Source: Hymenobacter psychrotolerans DSM 18569 (GTDB lineage: Bacteria > Bacteroidota > Bacteroidia > Cytophagales > Hymenobacteraceae). Taken from it: a DNA stretch of 63,682 nucleotides. Shown here piece after piece: positions 52,048 to 60,654 of this stretch. Both the position numbers and the translations under genes were made by a program. The notes under the pieces are model-generated. The model saw nothing but the letters and a program-made list of their open reading frames with translations. It did not search any database and had not been told where the DNA came from. Numbering within the stretch: position 1 is the first letter of the stretch; the number at the start of each line of letters is the position of its first letter. The stretch lies in the NCBI RefSeq assembly GCF_900142395.1, contig NZ_FRAS01000025.1, positions 1 through 63,682 of the forward strand. Reading direction: 5' to 3'.

Positions 52048-52584
52048 CTAATTGACTGGGGGGAGCTTGCCCTGCTTGCGCAGGTGCGCCTCGTAGTGTC
52101 GGTGGGCCGCGTGCAGGTAGCCGATGATATTTGTGGGCATATCCGGCCCTTTAGGAAGCTGAACGATAATCTTGCGAATCTCCGACCACACAGATTCCGC
52201 AATCCTCACCCCTTTCAACTCGCCCGTTGGCTCCGGGCCCGCTGCTGTCGGCTTGCGGCCACGGGGACGGCGCTCAACCGGGGCCGCAGGCGCGGAAGTC
52301 GTAGCGGCTTCCGCCACCGGCTGCTCAGTAGACGGCGCGGGCTCCGGTGCTGGCTCAACTGCTGCTACCGGCTCGGGCTTTGGTTCGGACGCGGCGGGTA
52401 CTACTGGGGCCGCTACCGCTTCTGCAGGGGCAGCCGCAGCCGGGGTAGTTGCCTTGCCTTCGGCTTCCAGGCGGGTTTGCTCCCCTCCCATTCCGGCGCG
52501 GGCTTCGGCGCGCAAGGTCTCATCAACCGGGATACGCTTCCGGGGGCCTTCAATTTTCGCTTTTACAAAGGGAGACTTTGCCAT
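52048..52584 (-). CDS. DUF3408/ParB-like partition partner
   Basis: A 178-residue protein whose first ATG overlaps the stop of the ParA gene by one base, so the two are translationally coupled. The N-terminus is basic (MAKSPFVKAKIEGPRKRIP), the middle is a long Ala/Pro/Glu linker, and the C-terminal 60 residues (GVRIAESVWSEIRKIIVQLP, then NIIGYLHAAHRHYEAHLRK) match the DUF3408 type of conjugative-element protein often called TraB. It probably binds the upstream centromere-like repeats and ParA. Confidence 0.75.
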   Translation of the reverse strand: MAKSPFVKAKIEGPRKRIPVDETLRAEARAGMGGEQTRLEAEGKATTPAAAAPAEAVAAPVVPAASEPKPEPVAAVEPAPEPAPSTEQPVAEAATTSAPAAPVERRPRGRKPTAAGPEPTGELKGVRIAESVWSEIRKIIVQLPKGPDMPTNIIGYLHAAHRHYEAHLRKQGKLPPVN

Positions 52585-53363
52585 TACTTGATTTCGGTTG
52601 GGTTGGTATCGGTCGTTTCTTCCAGCTCAGCTTCGACATCGGCTTTGCGTCGGGGCAGGTCCAGCTTTTCTATCAGCTCGTCGCATACGCGCCGGATTTC
52701 CTCTGAGCTATCCTTGGTGCCCCCGGCGTAGTTGCGGTAGGCCGGGGTCAGCAGGCTGTGCAGCGTGGAGGCGCGGCTGTACACCATGCGGTGGCTCAGG
52801 TAGGACTGGAAGCGTGAGAGGCCCAGCTCGTCAATGTAGTCGTCCATCTCCTTTTCCTCCCGTCGGCCGCTGATGCGCTTCGTGGCCAGGCCGAAATACT
52901 GGAAATCCACCTCGGCTTTGTCGGCTGCTTTCTTGAGCGCTTCCAGGATGCCCATAAACTCGGCCGTGGAGGCGCGGTCTAGGTAATCCGATACCAGCGG
53001 CACTATTACCGCGTCGCAGCCCGTGAGAGCGTTAAAAACGTCTTCCCCGTCGGCCCGGCCGGGAATGTCGATGATGATAAGGTCATAGTCGTTTTCCGGA
53101 TTGTCGATGAAGTCAAAGATGCTCTTCAGCGACATGGGGAACACGTCGTAGGGGTAATCCGCCGCAGGGTCTGACTCACGCAGGATAGCCAGGCTGGGCT
53201 CGTCCAGCTGCTTGCGGGTTTTGACGATGCTCTGCTGGTAGTCACAATCCAGGATGGCGATTTTCAGTCCGTACTCGATAGCCAGAGGAGCCGCGAGGAC
53301 GAGGGCCAGGGTTGACTTGCCCGAGCCCCCCTTTTGGGTAGCAAAGCTGATGACTTTTGACAT
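52584..53363 (-). CDS. parA: ParA-family partition ATPase
   Basis: A 259-residue ParA/MinD ATPase. The deviant Walker A motif KGGSGKST is at residues 11-18, Walker A' with YDLIIIDIPGRADG gives the Asp residue, and the fold ends with EEIRRVCDELIEKLDL. It should drive active partition of the element or its DNA. The gene reads away from a long run of GTAGTAAA-type repeats that would serve as a centromere. In Bacteroidetes conjugative elements similar proteins are called TraA. Confidence 0.88.
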   Translation of the reverse strand: MSKVISFATQKGGSGKSTLALVLAAPLAIEYGLKIAILDCDYQQSIVKTRKQLDEPSLAILRESDPAADYPYDVFPMSLKSIFDFIDNPENDYDLIIIDIPGRADGEDVFNALTGCDAVIVPLVSDYLDRASTAEFMGILEALKKAADKAEVDFQYFGLATKRISGRREEKEMDDYIDELGLSRFQSYLSHRMVYSRASTLHSLLTPAYRNYAGGTKDSSEEIRRVCDELIEKLDLPRRKADVEAELEETTDTNPTEIK

Positions 53364-53439
53364 GGGGTTACTGGTTAAGGTAAGCTAGCGCTGATGCCCC
53401 AGATGGTCAGGCCCGGGGAAAGCAAATGTAAGCGGAAAT

Positions 53440-53798
53440 GTCGCAAAGTAGTAAAGTCGCATTGTCGCAAAGTTGTGTAGTCGTAAAATGACTAAGTAGT
53501 AAAAGCAATAAGTTGTAAAGTAGTATATGCTACAAGTAGTAAAAATGCATTGTAGTAAAGTAGTAATGCTGTAGAACGATAAGGATTCCGCATTAGTACT
53601 CTCATAAATTATGCGTGTAGTAAAGTCGCATTGTAGTAAAGTAGTAACACGTCGACTGAGTCAGGTTGTTAGCGTAGTAAAGTAGTAATGTCGTAAAGTA
53701 GTAAGATAAGCTATGGTAGGCAATGTTTAGCTTAATGACAACGACAGCTGTCCTATGTTGGTCAAAGTTGTAAAGTAGTAATGTCGTAAAGTAGTAAT
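53440..53798. repeat. Iteron field of GTAGTAAAGTAGTAA type
   Basis: This lies in the 850-base gene-free stretch between parA and the mobilisation genes. At least six clusters repeat gtagtaaagtagtaa or its variants gtcgcaaagtagtaa and ttgtaaagtagtaatg. The units are AT-rich and mostly in the same orientation. Directly repeated sites next to parA are typical of a plasmid centromere; they could also be origin iterons, but no Rep gene is visible. The rest of the stretch, to 54214, has only a weak promoter-like element. Confidence 0.7.
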
Positions 53799-54129
53799 AG
53801 GTGTCAAAAAGTTCTTGCGGGCTAATGAGCACGGGAAAGGATAGCAGCTACACCTAGTGTCTAGATAAACAGCAGCTAAGACGACGCAGTGCGGTAAGAG
53901 CAGGAGGGGCGTTGCGGATAGGAACAGGTAAGGATACAGCAGCAGAGTGAGGTAGCGATAGATAAGGGCTAACCTAATGCCGCTCGTAATACGTACTCGT
54001 AGTTCTGAAATAGTTCTCAAATAATTCTGAAAGCCCTCTTGGATGTAGTGTATGTAGTCTTAGCAAGAAGAGTATCACATACAGGGTGCTAAGCATCTGT
54101 AAGTGTGATACTTGTATTTAAGCAAAGCT

Positions 54130-54137
54130 TAAATTTG
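54130..54137 (+). promoter_or_regulatory. Possible Bacteroidetes -7 element for mob genes
   Basis: TAAATTTG fits the Bacteroidetes -7 pattern TAnnTTTG. It is 78 bases before the start of the mobilisation gene, and a ttg at 54112 gives a weak -33 candidate with short spacing. Confidence 0.35.
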
Positions 54138-54214
54138 TAGGTTTGTTAAGATAACTAGCTGATTCATAGGTTAAAAATAACCTAAAGAGGGTGGGCAGAA
54201 GATTGTCTTTACCT

Positions 54215-54733
54215 ATGCCAACCAACCCTGCTACGAAGAGCGTCAACGTACCTGCGGCCACTCATTTTCTGCTGAGCAAAGAGGCCAAGCGGCTGCAGAT
54301 AAGCCAGGCTGATTACACCGGTGCGGCCGTGCGCTACTTCGCGGAGCGCGGACTACACCCGGTGGAGGATGTGGCCCGCGAAGGCCAACTGATTATGCAG
54401 CAGGTGAAGAAGCTCGGGGACCGGGTGTTTGGGTATCTGCAGGAGCAGGAGCGTAGTCTGCTGCTACCGATGCTAGAGGAAATGCTTCGTAGCCGGGTGA
54501 CGCTGGAGCGCGTGCTGCGCATGAATGAAATCCTGGTAAACAACCTGACGCAGCAGTTGAGCGGCCTTAATGAGGCGCAGCTAAACGAGCAGCGGGAGGG
54601 CTTAAAGCAGTTGCGGGCGCAGAACGAAGACATGATTGAGCGTCAGGCAAAAGAGGCAATAGCTGCCGCTCAACAAGTGGGCGCAGGCAGAATAAATGAT
54701 GGCGATACGGTGGCAAAAGCAGTCAAGAATTAA
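54215..54733 (+). CDS. Mobilisation accessory protein (MobA/BfmC-like)
   Basis: A 172-residue protein that begins at the ATG at 54215 (MPTNPATKSVNVPAATHFLL); the frame is open to a GTG at 54191. A ribbon-helix-helix-like N-terminus (residues 1-50) precedes a long coiled coil rich in Leu, Gln and Glu. This layout is typical of small proteins that guide a relaxase to oriT in Bacteroides-type mobilisable elements. It is followed after 14 bases by the relaxase gene, supporting the assignment. Confidence 0.7.
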   Translation: MPTNPATKSVNVPAATHFLLSKEAKRLQISQADYTGAAVRYFAERGLHPVEDVAREGQLIMQQVKKLGDRVFGYLQEQERSLLLPMLEEMLRSRVTLERVLRMNEILVNNLTQQLSGLNEAQLNEQREGLKQLRAQNEDMIERQAKEAIAAAQQVGAGRINDGDTVAKAVKN

Positions 54734-54747
54734 GCGCACAGCCACCG

Positions 54748-55767
54748 ATGTATATCAAGCTAATCAACCCCGCGACTCACGGAAAAGCGGCTTACAGCAA
54801 CAGCGGAAGCAGCGCGCAAACGCTTAATTATCTTAGGCAGGAAGCTGGACGCGATGGAGAGGAAGCCACGTTTTTCGGGGCTGACCGCGACGACCTCAGC
54901 GCAGCCGAGGTGGGGCAGAATATCGATTCTAACGTGAAGGGACTGCGGGCCGGCGAGGCAAAATTCTACTCCCTGGTAATTAGCCCCAGCGAGGCCGAGC
55001 TGACGCATATTGGCAACGACGAGGCCAAGCTGAAAGACTATACCCGGCAGGTGATGGCGCAGTACGCTGCCAACTTCAAGCTGAAGGATGGACGGGAGCT
55101 AGGCAGCCAGGACCTGGTGTGGGGAGCCACGCTGCACCAGCAGCGCAGCTATCGGGGCACCGACCCGGAGGTGAGTACTGGCCAGGCTAAGATAGGCGAG
55201 CAGCGGCCGGGCCTGCAGACGCACATTCACGTCATCGTGAGTGCCCGCGACGCGGAGCAGAGAGTCACGCTCAACCCCGGCGGACGCCGCAGCCGCTTCG
55301 ACCTGATGCAGTGGCAGGCGGCGGCCGGGCGGCAGTTTGAAAAGCAGTTTGGCTACACGGCCCAGGCCCACGAAAAGCTACGACCCAAGCAGCGCGATGG
55401 TAGCCGGGATGCCGGCCGTGCAGTCAGGATTGGGGAGCGGGTGGCCGCCCTCAACCTGCGCGTGCTGAAGGAAGAGCGACTGGACCCGCAGCGGGTCCAG
55501 CAGATTGCCCAGGGCCGCGAGTACGACAAAACGTTTTACCGCTCCCTGGCTACCGTCGAGCGGCGGGCGCAGCAGGGCCAGCCAATTGATAACGCCTATC
55601 ACCTGCTGAGCACGGGCCGCGAGCAGCCGGTACCGCAGCACGCGGCCAGCACCATGCTCCACGCCGTGCAGCAAGCGGTGCGCTCCAACACGGGCCGCGA
55701 GAAAAAGACTGAGCATCTGAGCGAGAAAAGGGGCCACAACAGCGCGGAGCTGGACATTGAAATGTAG
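54748..55767 (+). CDS. Relaxase (DUF5712/MobB-like)
   Basis: Nicks the DNA strand at oriT and pilots it into the recipient. The 339-residue protein has the N-terminal motif YIKLINPATHGKAAYSNSGS and the metal-binding THIHVIVSARD in the middle, which is the H-x-H motif of MOB relaxases. A Gln/Arg-rich C-terminal region follows. The first tyrosines (Y2 and those near position 16-29) are candidates for the nucleophile. It is upstream of the coupling ATPase, 53 bases away, giving a mob-relaxase-T4CP cassette. Confidence 0.8.
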   Translation: MYIKLINPATHGKAAYSNSGSSAQTLNYLRQEAGRDGEEATFFGADRDDLSAAEVGQNIDSNVKGLRAGEAKFYSLVISPSEAELTHIGNDEAKLKDYTRQVMAQYAANFKLKDGRELGSQDLVWGATLHQQRSYRGTDPEVSTGQAKIGEQRPGLQTHIHVIVSARDAEQRVTLNPGGRRSRFDLMQWQAAAGRQFEKQFGYTAQAHEKLRPKQRDGSRDAGRAVRIGERVAALNLRVLKEERLDPQRVQQIAQGREYDKTFYRSLATVERRAQQGQPIDNAYHLLSTGREQPVPQHAASTMLHAVQQAVRSNTGREKKTEHLSEKRGHNSAELDIEM

Positions 55768-55820
55768 CGTGCCCACTCACCCCATCGTCGTTCTACTCAC
55801 CTAAATCAGCTTTCAAGCCT

Positions 55821-58148
55821 ATGACCAGTCAAGCACCCCGGCCGGCGGCCGTTATCCAGGGCGCGGGCCTCTTTATTGTCCTGCTGCTGCTGGCCATCAT
55901 CGGCGGCGACTACTATATGCTCCTGCATGGCCCCGAGATTGCCGAGGCCCGCCGGGCGCAACTCATCGAGGCGGCCGGCATACCAGCAGACAGCCTGACG
56001 CCCAAAGAGCGGCTGGCGGCTACCACGGCGCGCATTGCCGAGCGGCAGCGCCAAGCTCGCATTACCAAGGCCGAAGCCACTGCCCGCCCGATTGTAGGGG
56101 AGGGGGCGGCGAGCGGCGCGGTGGCCGTAACGCACTCCACCGACCAAGCGCTGAATAAGGCCAAAGGCGGGACCGACGCGCTGGCTAAAGCTGGCAGTGG
56201 CATGGGGAGCAAGCTGCTGGTAAAAGCTGCCCGCTTCTACGGCCCGGCCGGGGTGTACCTGCGGGCGCTGCTGCTGCTGGCCGGGCTGGTGCTTGTATTC
56301 GTGCAGAAAGCCCCGCAGGCGAGGCCCGGGCAGGTTAGGCGCAACGTCATCAACCGGCAGGCCCTGCGCGTTGTGGCGGGCCTGTGCGGGACCTTATTCC
56401 TGGCAGCGGGCTACGTGCTGCTGAACATGCAGCACTACTCGCCGGGCTTTATCGAGTTTGGCTATCCGGGAGCCGCCGTGGCCGTGCTGGGCAGTGGGGG
56501 AGTAGTGGGGCTGCTGTGGGCTATGACCAAGAAGCCGGCTTTCGGGCTGAGCACCGAGCGCCGCAAGGTGAAAAGCCCCGACGCCGTGCACTTCCCCACG
56601 GCGGACGGGGGCTGGATTACGGTAGCCAACCCGTACCGGGGCACGCTGGTGCTAGGCGGCGCGGGCGCGGGCAAGACCTACTCGATAGGGGAGCCGCTGA
56701 TTGAGCAGTTTGCCTACCAGAACTTTGCCGGGCTGGTGTACGACTTCAAGTTTCCGGTGCTGGCCGAGGCGATGCAGAAAGCCCTGGTATTGGCCGAGCG
56801 CCGCAAGGAGCGCGAGCAGCAGCAGGCCGCCAGCTACGCGGCCAGCTTCCAGGGCCGGCTGCAGGCCCGGCTGACGGGCCTGTTCAGCAAGCCCGAGCCG
56901 CAGCCGGCGGCGGAGCCGCCCGTGCAGCTACACATCATCAACTTCCGGGACCTGACGCGCAGCGAGCGGGTGAACCCGCTGCGGCCAGCGGATATGCCGG
57001 TGGTGGCCTTCGCCGAGGAGTATAGCAAGGCCATCATCAACAACCTGAACCCGTCGAGCATCCGCAAGATGGAGTTCTTCGATACCAGTTCCGTGGCGTA
57101 CCTGACCGGCATCATCTGGTTTTACAAGAAGCATTACCCGCAGTACTGCACCATTCCGCACGTTGTGGCCACGGCCATGTACAAGGACTACACCCACGTC
57201 CTGAGTATGCTGGAAACTGATTTGGAGTGCGGCGACCAGGCCCGGAGCCTTATCTCGGCGGTGCAGACCCGCGCCGACAAGCAGGTGGGCGCGGTGCTGG
57301 GCACGCTGCAGGTGAACCTGACCAAGATTAACAGCCCCGAGGTGGTGTGGGTGCTGACCCCGGACGAGGCAAACGGTGAGGGCTTTTCGCTCGACCTGAA
57401 CGATAAGCAGCGGCCCAAGCTGCTGTGCATCGGCAACGACCCGACGCTAAAGGACACGTTTTCGCCGGTGGTCAGCTGCGTGATTACGGTAGCACTCAAG
57501 CTAATGAACCAGCAGAATAAGCACCGCAGCTACGTGTTTCTCGATGAGGCCGCGACGCTCTACGTGCCGGGGCTGGAGGTGATTCCGGCCACGGCCCGCA
57601 GCAACAAGGTGGCGATGGTGTACATGACCCAGGACCTGAGCCAGATGACGGACGCCTACGGCAAGGAGAAGATGCAGGTGATGGTGAGCAACCTCAACAA
57701 CCAGTTTTTCGGTAAGGTGAACTCGCTGGAAACGGCCAAGTTTATTTCCGAACTGGTGGGCCGCGAAGACAAAGAGATGGTAAGCACGAGCACCGGCACC
57801 AGCCAAGGCAGCGGGGCGCGCAACAACTCCACCAACCAGAGCACCAGCTATCAGGAGCGCAGCCTGGTGCGGGTGCAGGATACCATTGGCCTGCAGCAGG
57901 GCGAGTTTATCGGTCAGACGGTGGAAACCGGCAGCACCTTTTTCCAGGGCACCATTGCACGGGCCGACGTTACGCCCGAGCGGTTTCCCCTGCACCAGAT
58001 GGTGAGCTTCGGCGGCCCGGGGGAAGACCCGGCCAGCGCCCTTTCGCGCACGGTGCAGGAGAACTTTCTACGGGTGCGCCAGGAGGTGAAAGAAACCTTG
58101 GCCAAGCATGTAAACACCTTAGCAGCAGGGACAAAAAATGAGGCGTAA
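55821..58148 (+). CDS. VirD4/TraG-type coupling ATPase
   Basis: Couples relaxase-bound DNA to the transfer channel. The 775-residue protein has N-terminal transmembrane helices (residues 10-40, then near 150-190 and 210-235), a Walker A loop GGAGAGKT at 279-286 and a Walker B segment YVFLDEAATLY with Asp575. The C-terminal half has the all-alpha domain and the conserved QDLSQ segment. It belongs to the TraG/VirD4 group of Bacteroidetes elements. It lies between the relaxase and the Fic toxin pair, which places the toxin where it could be fed to the channel. Confidence 0.92.
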   Translation: MTSQAPRPAAVIQGAGLFIVLLLLAIIGGDYYMLLHGPEIAEARRAQLIEAAGIPADSLTPKERLAATTARIAERQRQARITKAEATARPIVGEGAASGAVAVTHSTDQALNKAKGGTDALAKAGSGMGSKLLVKAARFYGPAGVYLRALLLLAGLVLVFVQKAPQARPGQVRRNVINRQALRVVAGLCGTLFLAAGYVLLNMQHYSPGFIEFGYPGAAVAVLGSGGVVGLLWAMTKKPAFGLSTERRKVKSPDAVHFPTADGGWITVANPYRGTLVLGGAGAGKTYSIGEPLIEQFAYQNFAGLVYDFKFPVLAEAMQKALVLAERRKEREQQQAASYAASFQGRLQARLTGLFSKPEPQPAAEPPVQLHIINFRDLTRSERVNPLRPADMPVVAFAEEYSKAIINNLNPSSIRKMEFFDTSSVAYLTGIIWFYKKHYPQYCTIPHVVATAMYKDYTHVLSMLETDLECGDQARSLISAVQTRADKQVGAVLGTLQVNLTKINSPEVVWVLTPDEANGEGFSLDLNDKQRPKLLCIGNDPTLKDTFSPVVSCVITVALKLMNQQNKHRSYVFLDEAATLYVPGLEVIPATARSNKVAMVYMTQDLSQMTDAYGKEKMQVMVSNLNNQFFGKVNSLETAKFISELVGREDKEMVSTSTGTSQGSGARNNSTNQSTSYQERSLVRVQDTIGLQQGEFIGQTVETGSTFFQGTIARADVTPERFPLHQMVSFGGPGEDPASALSRTVQENFLRVRQEVKETLAKHVNTLAAGTKNEA

Positions 58149-58218
58149 AACCGCTTAAAAGTGACAAATAAGGCCGTTTCAGCGTTCTACTAGTACCACA
58201 TTCTATTTCCGAAAAGCC

Positions 58219-58488
58219 ATGAGCAAGACCTTCTTTGCGCCCGCCCCGGCCGGCCTTACTGCCGAAGAGCTAGCCGCCCGCCAGCAGCGCGAGCACGACA
58301 GCAACAACGCCATTGCCACGATGATGAGCAACGGCCCCGCGCCCAGCCCGGAGGCCCTGGCCCTGATGCAGCGCCACGTCGACGGCGAGCTGACGATTGA
58401 GCAGGTCATTGAGCTAACCGACAAGATGCTCAGGGCCCGCTACGCGGCCAAGCCCGGAGCCGGCACGCCCACCAGCCCAGCACAGTAA
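58219..58488 (+). CDS. VbhA-like antitoxin of a Fic protein
   Basis: An 89-residue antitoxin-like protein that starts 70 bases after the coupling ATPase and overlaps the Fic gene by one base. Its core matches the VbhA domain: NNAIATMMSNGPAPSPEALA, then HVDGELTIEQVIE. In class I Fic antitoxins an (S/T)xxxE(G/N) motif blocks the ATP site; here the sequence at 34-39 reads T-M-M-S-N-G, so the inhibitory Glu is replaced by Asn38. This could weaken inhibition or shift it to another residue. The overlap with fic signals one translational unit. Confidence 0.78.
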   Translation: MSKTFFAPAPAGLTAEELAARQQREHDSNNAIATMMSNGPAPSPEALALMQRHVDGELTIEQVIELTDKMLRARYAAKPGAGTPTSPAQ

Positions 58489-59897
58489 TGGCGGTGCTCA
58501 ATGACCGGTTCAGCGACGAGAATGGCGTGCGGCTTAACAAGCTCGGAATTACCAACAAGGAGGATTTGGCGCAGGCCGAGTCCGATTCCTCCATTCCCCG
58601 CCTGAAGCTGGTCAACACGCAGGGCGGCATTCAGGGCGGGAAGTACGACCAGGCCCACCTGAAGCAGGTGCACGAGCGGCTGTTTAGTGGCGTGTACCAG
58701 TGGGCCGGCGAGACCCGGGCCGACCGCGAGTTTCAGGGCCACAAGGATACCCGCGTCACCGGCTTCCGCGAAACCATGACGTACGCGCCCCATAAGGAAA
58801 TACCTGAGCGGCTGGATGCTATCGGGGCGCAGCTTAACAGCGAGAATAACCTGAAAGGCCTCTCGGCCGAGAAGTTTGCCGAGCGGGCCGCCTACTACCT
58901 CGACCAGTACAACCACGCCCACGCCTTCCGGGACGGCAACGGCCGCACCATCCAGGCCACCTTCACCCAGCTGGGCAAGGAAGCCGGCTACGACGTGGAC
59001 TTCAACCGGGCCAGCCCGGAGATTCTAAACCGCAGCCGCGACCTGGCCATCGTGCGACAGTACCCGCCCGCCGAGGCGGCGAAGAATCTGCAGCCGCTGA
59101 AAGAGATGTTTCAGAAAATTATCACCCCAACCCCGGGGGCGATAGGGGAGGGGCTGCGCGACCCCCGCCAGGCCGTGACGCCCACCCCGGAGCTAAGCCC
59201 GGCCATGAAGGCAGTGGATGCCCGGCGGGAGTTTGAGGTGACCGGCTACCGCGTAGCCAGCGTGGTGGCCAACATGCCCGGACCCGGCAACCGGGAGCAG
59301 GGCATCCGGCTGGGGCAGCAGGTGGAGGCCGTGAATCTGGACCCCAAGGCCATCCAGGGCAAAAGCATCACCGAGTTTCAGCAGGCGGCGGACAAGATTC
59401 TTAAGCACCCGGCCATGAAGGATACCCCGCTCGACCTGGCCGATGCCCAGCGCCTGAAAGCCGCCTCGGTGCAGGTGCTGCAGCTTGCCGAAGGCAAGGA
59501 GTTGGTAGCGCTGCCCGCGCAGCGGCAGCCCGCGGCTTCGGCAGCAAGGAGTAGCACCCCGTCGGTGCCCGCAGCCCCCAGGACACACGCCGAGGCCCAG
59601 CCCGTGTTTGCCACTGCCGCCCGCGAGGTGGCCAAGGCGCTGGAAGCCCACGGCCAGGCTGCCGCTGGGGCCGGCCTGCGCGAGGTGGCGAAGGACGTAG
59701 CGCGCAACCCGGTAATTGTCGGCCCCAACGCGGAGAGCTTCCGCCGGTCGCTTGACGCGGCCGAGAAGCTGCCGGGGCTGGGCACCAGCAAGCATCTGGA
59801 AGACTTGCGCAACTCCGCTAGGGTGTTGACCACCGTCCCGGTGCAGGAGCGCGGCAGCTCCGCCATTGGTCGCAGCAGCGGTGGCATCGAACGGTAA
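58488..59897 (+). CDS. fic: Fic-domain toxin with C-terminal extension
   Basis: A 469-residue Fic protein that transfers AMP or another nucleotide group to a target protein. Residues 1-200 hold the Fic fold, with the active-site loop HAFRDGNGRTIQ at 145-156; the usual final Arg is Gln156. The rest (about 200-469) is Ala/Pro/Arg/Lys-rich with helical repeats, a possible targeting or translocation domain. The upstream antitoxin and coupling ATPase recall Bartonella VbhT, a Fic toxin sent to recipients by a conjugative channel. The start codon overlaps the antitoxin stop codon. Confidence 0.85.
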   Translation: MAVLNDRFSDENGVRLNKLGITNKEDLAQAESDSSIPRLKLVNTQGGIQGGKYDQAHLKQVHERLFSGVYQWAGETRADREFQGHKDTRVTGFRETMTYAPHKEIPERLDAIGAQLNSENNLKGLSAEKFAERAAYYLDQYNHAHAFRDGNGRTIQATFTQLGKEAGYDVDFNRASPEILNRSRDLAIVRQYPPAEAAKNLQPLKEMFQKIITPTPGAIGEGLRDPRQAVTPTPELSPAMKAVDARREFEVTGYRVASVVANMPGPGNREQGIRLGQQVEAVNLDPKAIQGKSITEFQQAADKILKHPAMKDTPLDLADAQRLKAASVQVLQLAEGKELVALPAQRQPAASAARSSTPSVPAAPRTHAEAQPVFATAAREVAKALEAHGQAAAGAGLREVAKDVARNPVIVGPNAESFRRSLDAAEKLPGLGTSKHLEDLRNSARVLTTVPVQERGSSAIGRSSGGIER

Positions 59898-59915
59898 GCC
59901 TCGTACCTTGCTGCT

Positions 59916-60131
59916 ATGCAGGACGACGAACTACACTTTCTGGAAGAGCAGCTGGCCGGCACTGAGCTACTGGCTTGCGTGACGTGCGGAGAGGATACGC
60001 TGCACGCCCACTTGGAAGTGCTGGAAGTTTACCCCGTAGGAACGGAGCTGCTGATGCAATGCACCCACTGCCAAACCGAGCGGAAGTGGATGGACTGGAC
60101 GCCGACCAAGCCGAAAGGTCAGGAGAACTAA
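59916..60131 (+). CDS. Small zinc-ribbon protein, 71 residues
   Basis: A small protein with two Cys pairs (CVTCGED and CTHCQTER) about 30 residues apart, forming a zinc ribbon. The rest is acidic in the first half and has a Trp-Lys-rich end (RKWMDWTPTKPKG). It lies 18 bases after the Fic gene and may be co-transcribed. A related-looking zinc-ribbon protein is encoded at 26989-27297. Confidence 0.6.
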   Translation: MQDDELHFLEEQLAGTELLACVTCGEDTLHAHLEVLEVYPVGTELLMQCTHCQTERKWMDWTPTKPKGQEN

Positions 60132-60195
60132 GGGAAGCAGAGGAAGTATGACATTTATGTTGTAAATTCTAGGTGTACCATTTCTCTCTGTTGCC

Positions 60196-60438
60196 ATGTC
60201 AACCGCATACTACCCGCTTCTGCACCTACTCCACGAACACGTTCCCGTTACTTTCACCCTGAATATGTTCGGCAATCATTGCCATGTATTCAGGGGGCAA
60301 ACCGAGCTTGGCCATGTGGGCCTCTCTGACGAAGATGTGTGCCGTATCAAAGCCCACGCGTGGGGCAACACGCACCCCTTCACTCCCAGAATCCCCATTG
60401 AGCGGCTCATCAGAATTCTAGCCCCAGCAACGTCTTAG
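60196..60438 (+). CDS. Hypothetical protein, 80 residues
   Basis: Not recognised. A small protein rich in His, Phe and Leu (YYPLLHLLHEHVPVTFTLNM, then NHCHVFRGQTEL) and ending in an IPIERLIRILA helix. It is the last gene before a strong terminator, so it probably ends the mobilisation-Fic transcript. It has no membrane helix. Confidence 0.5.
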   Translation: MSTAYYPLLHLLHEHVPVTFTLNMFGNHCHVFRGQTELGHVGLSDEDVCRIKAHAWGNTHPFTPRIPIERLIRILAPATS

Positions 60439-60473
60439 CGTAGTAGAATCTATCCTTGTAGCACAGAGCTACC

Positions 60474-60509
60474 AAAAGCCTTTTCGGTCACGCGGCCGAA
60501 AAGGCTTTT
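60474..60509. terminator. 14-bp stem terminator
   Basis: The arms aaaagccttttcgg and ccgaaaaggctttt enclose an 8-base loop and are flanked by A and T residues on both sides. It separates the mobilisation-Fic transcript from the next unit. Confidence 0.85.
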
Positions 60510-60560
60510 GAGTTTTTGCATGGCAGTCAGATACACCACAAGACAAGAAATTATAGTATA

Positions 60561-60593
60561 AAATACGAATAAGAATTGTATAAAGTGCAACTA
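60561..60593 (+). promoter_or_regulatory. Shared 33-bp upstream element, copy 2
   Basis: This matches 31 of 33 bases of the element upstream of ardC. It lies 62-94 bases before the start at 60655. The conservation across an 11-kb distance suggests a common regulator or a promoter that fires in the same situation. Confidence 0.6.
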
Positions 60594-60654
60594 AGGGGAA
60601 GGAGCGAATGTTGACCATTTAGAATCAGCAACCACTCTAAACACCCTTTAAAGC

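Noticed and set aside
53440..53798. Possible CRISPR array
   Set aside because: The repeats are short, degenerate and unevenly spaced, without unique spacers of constant length and without cas genes.
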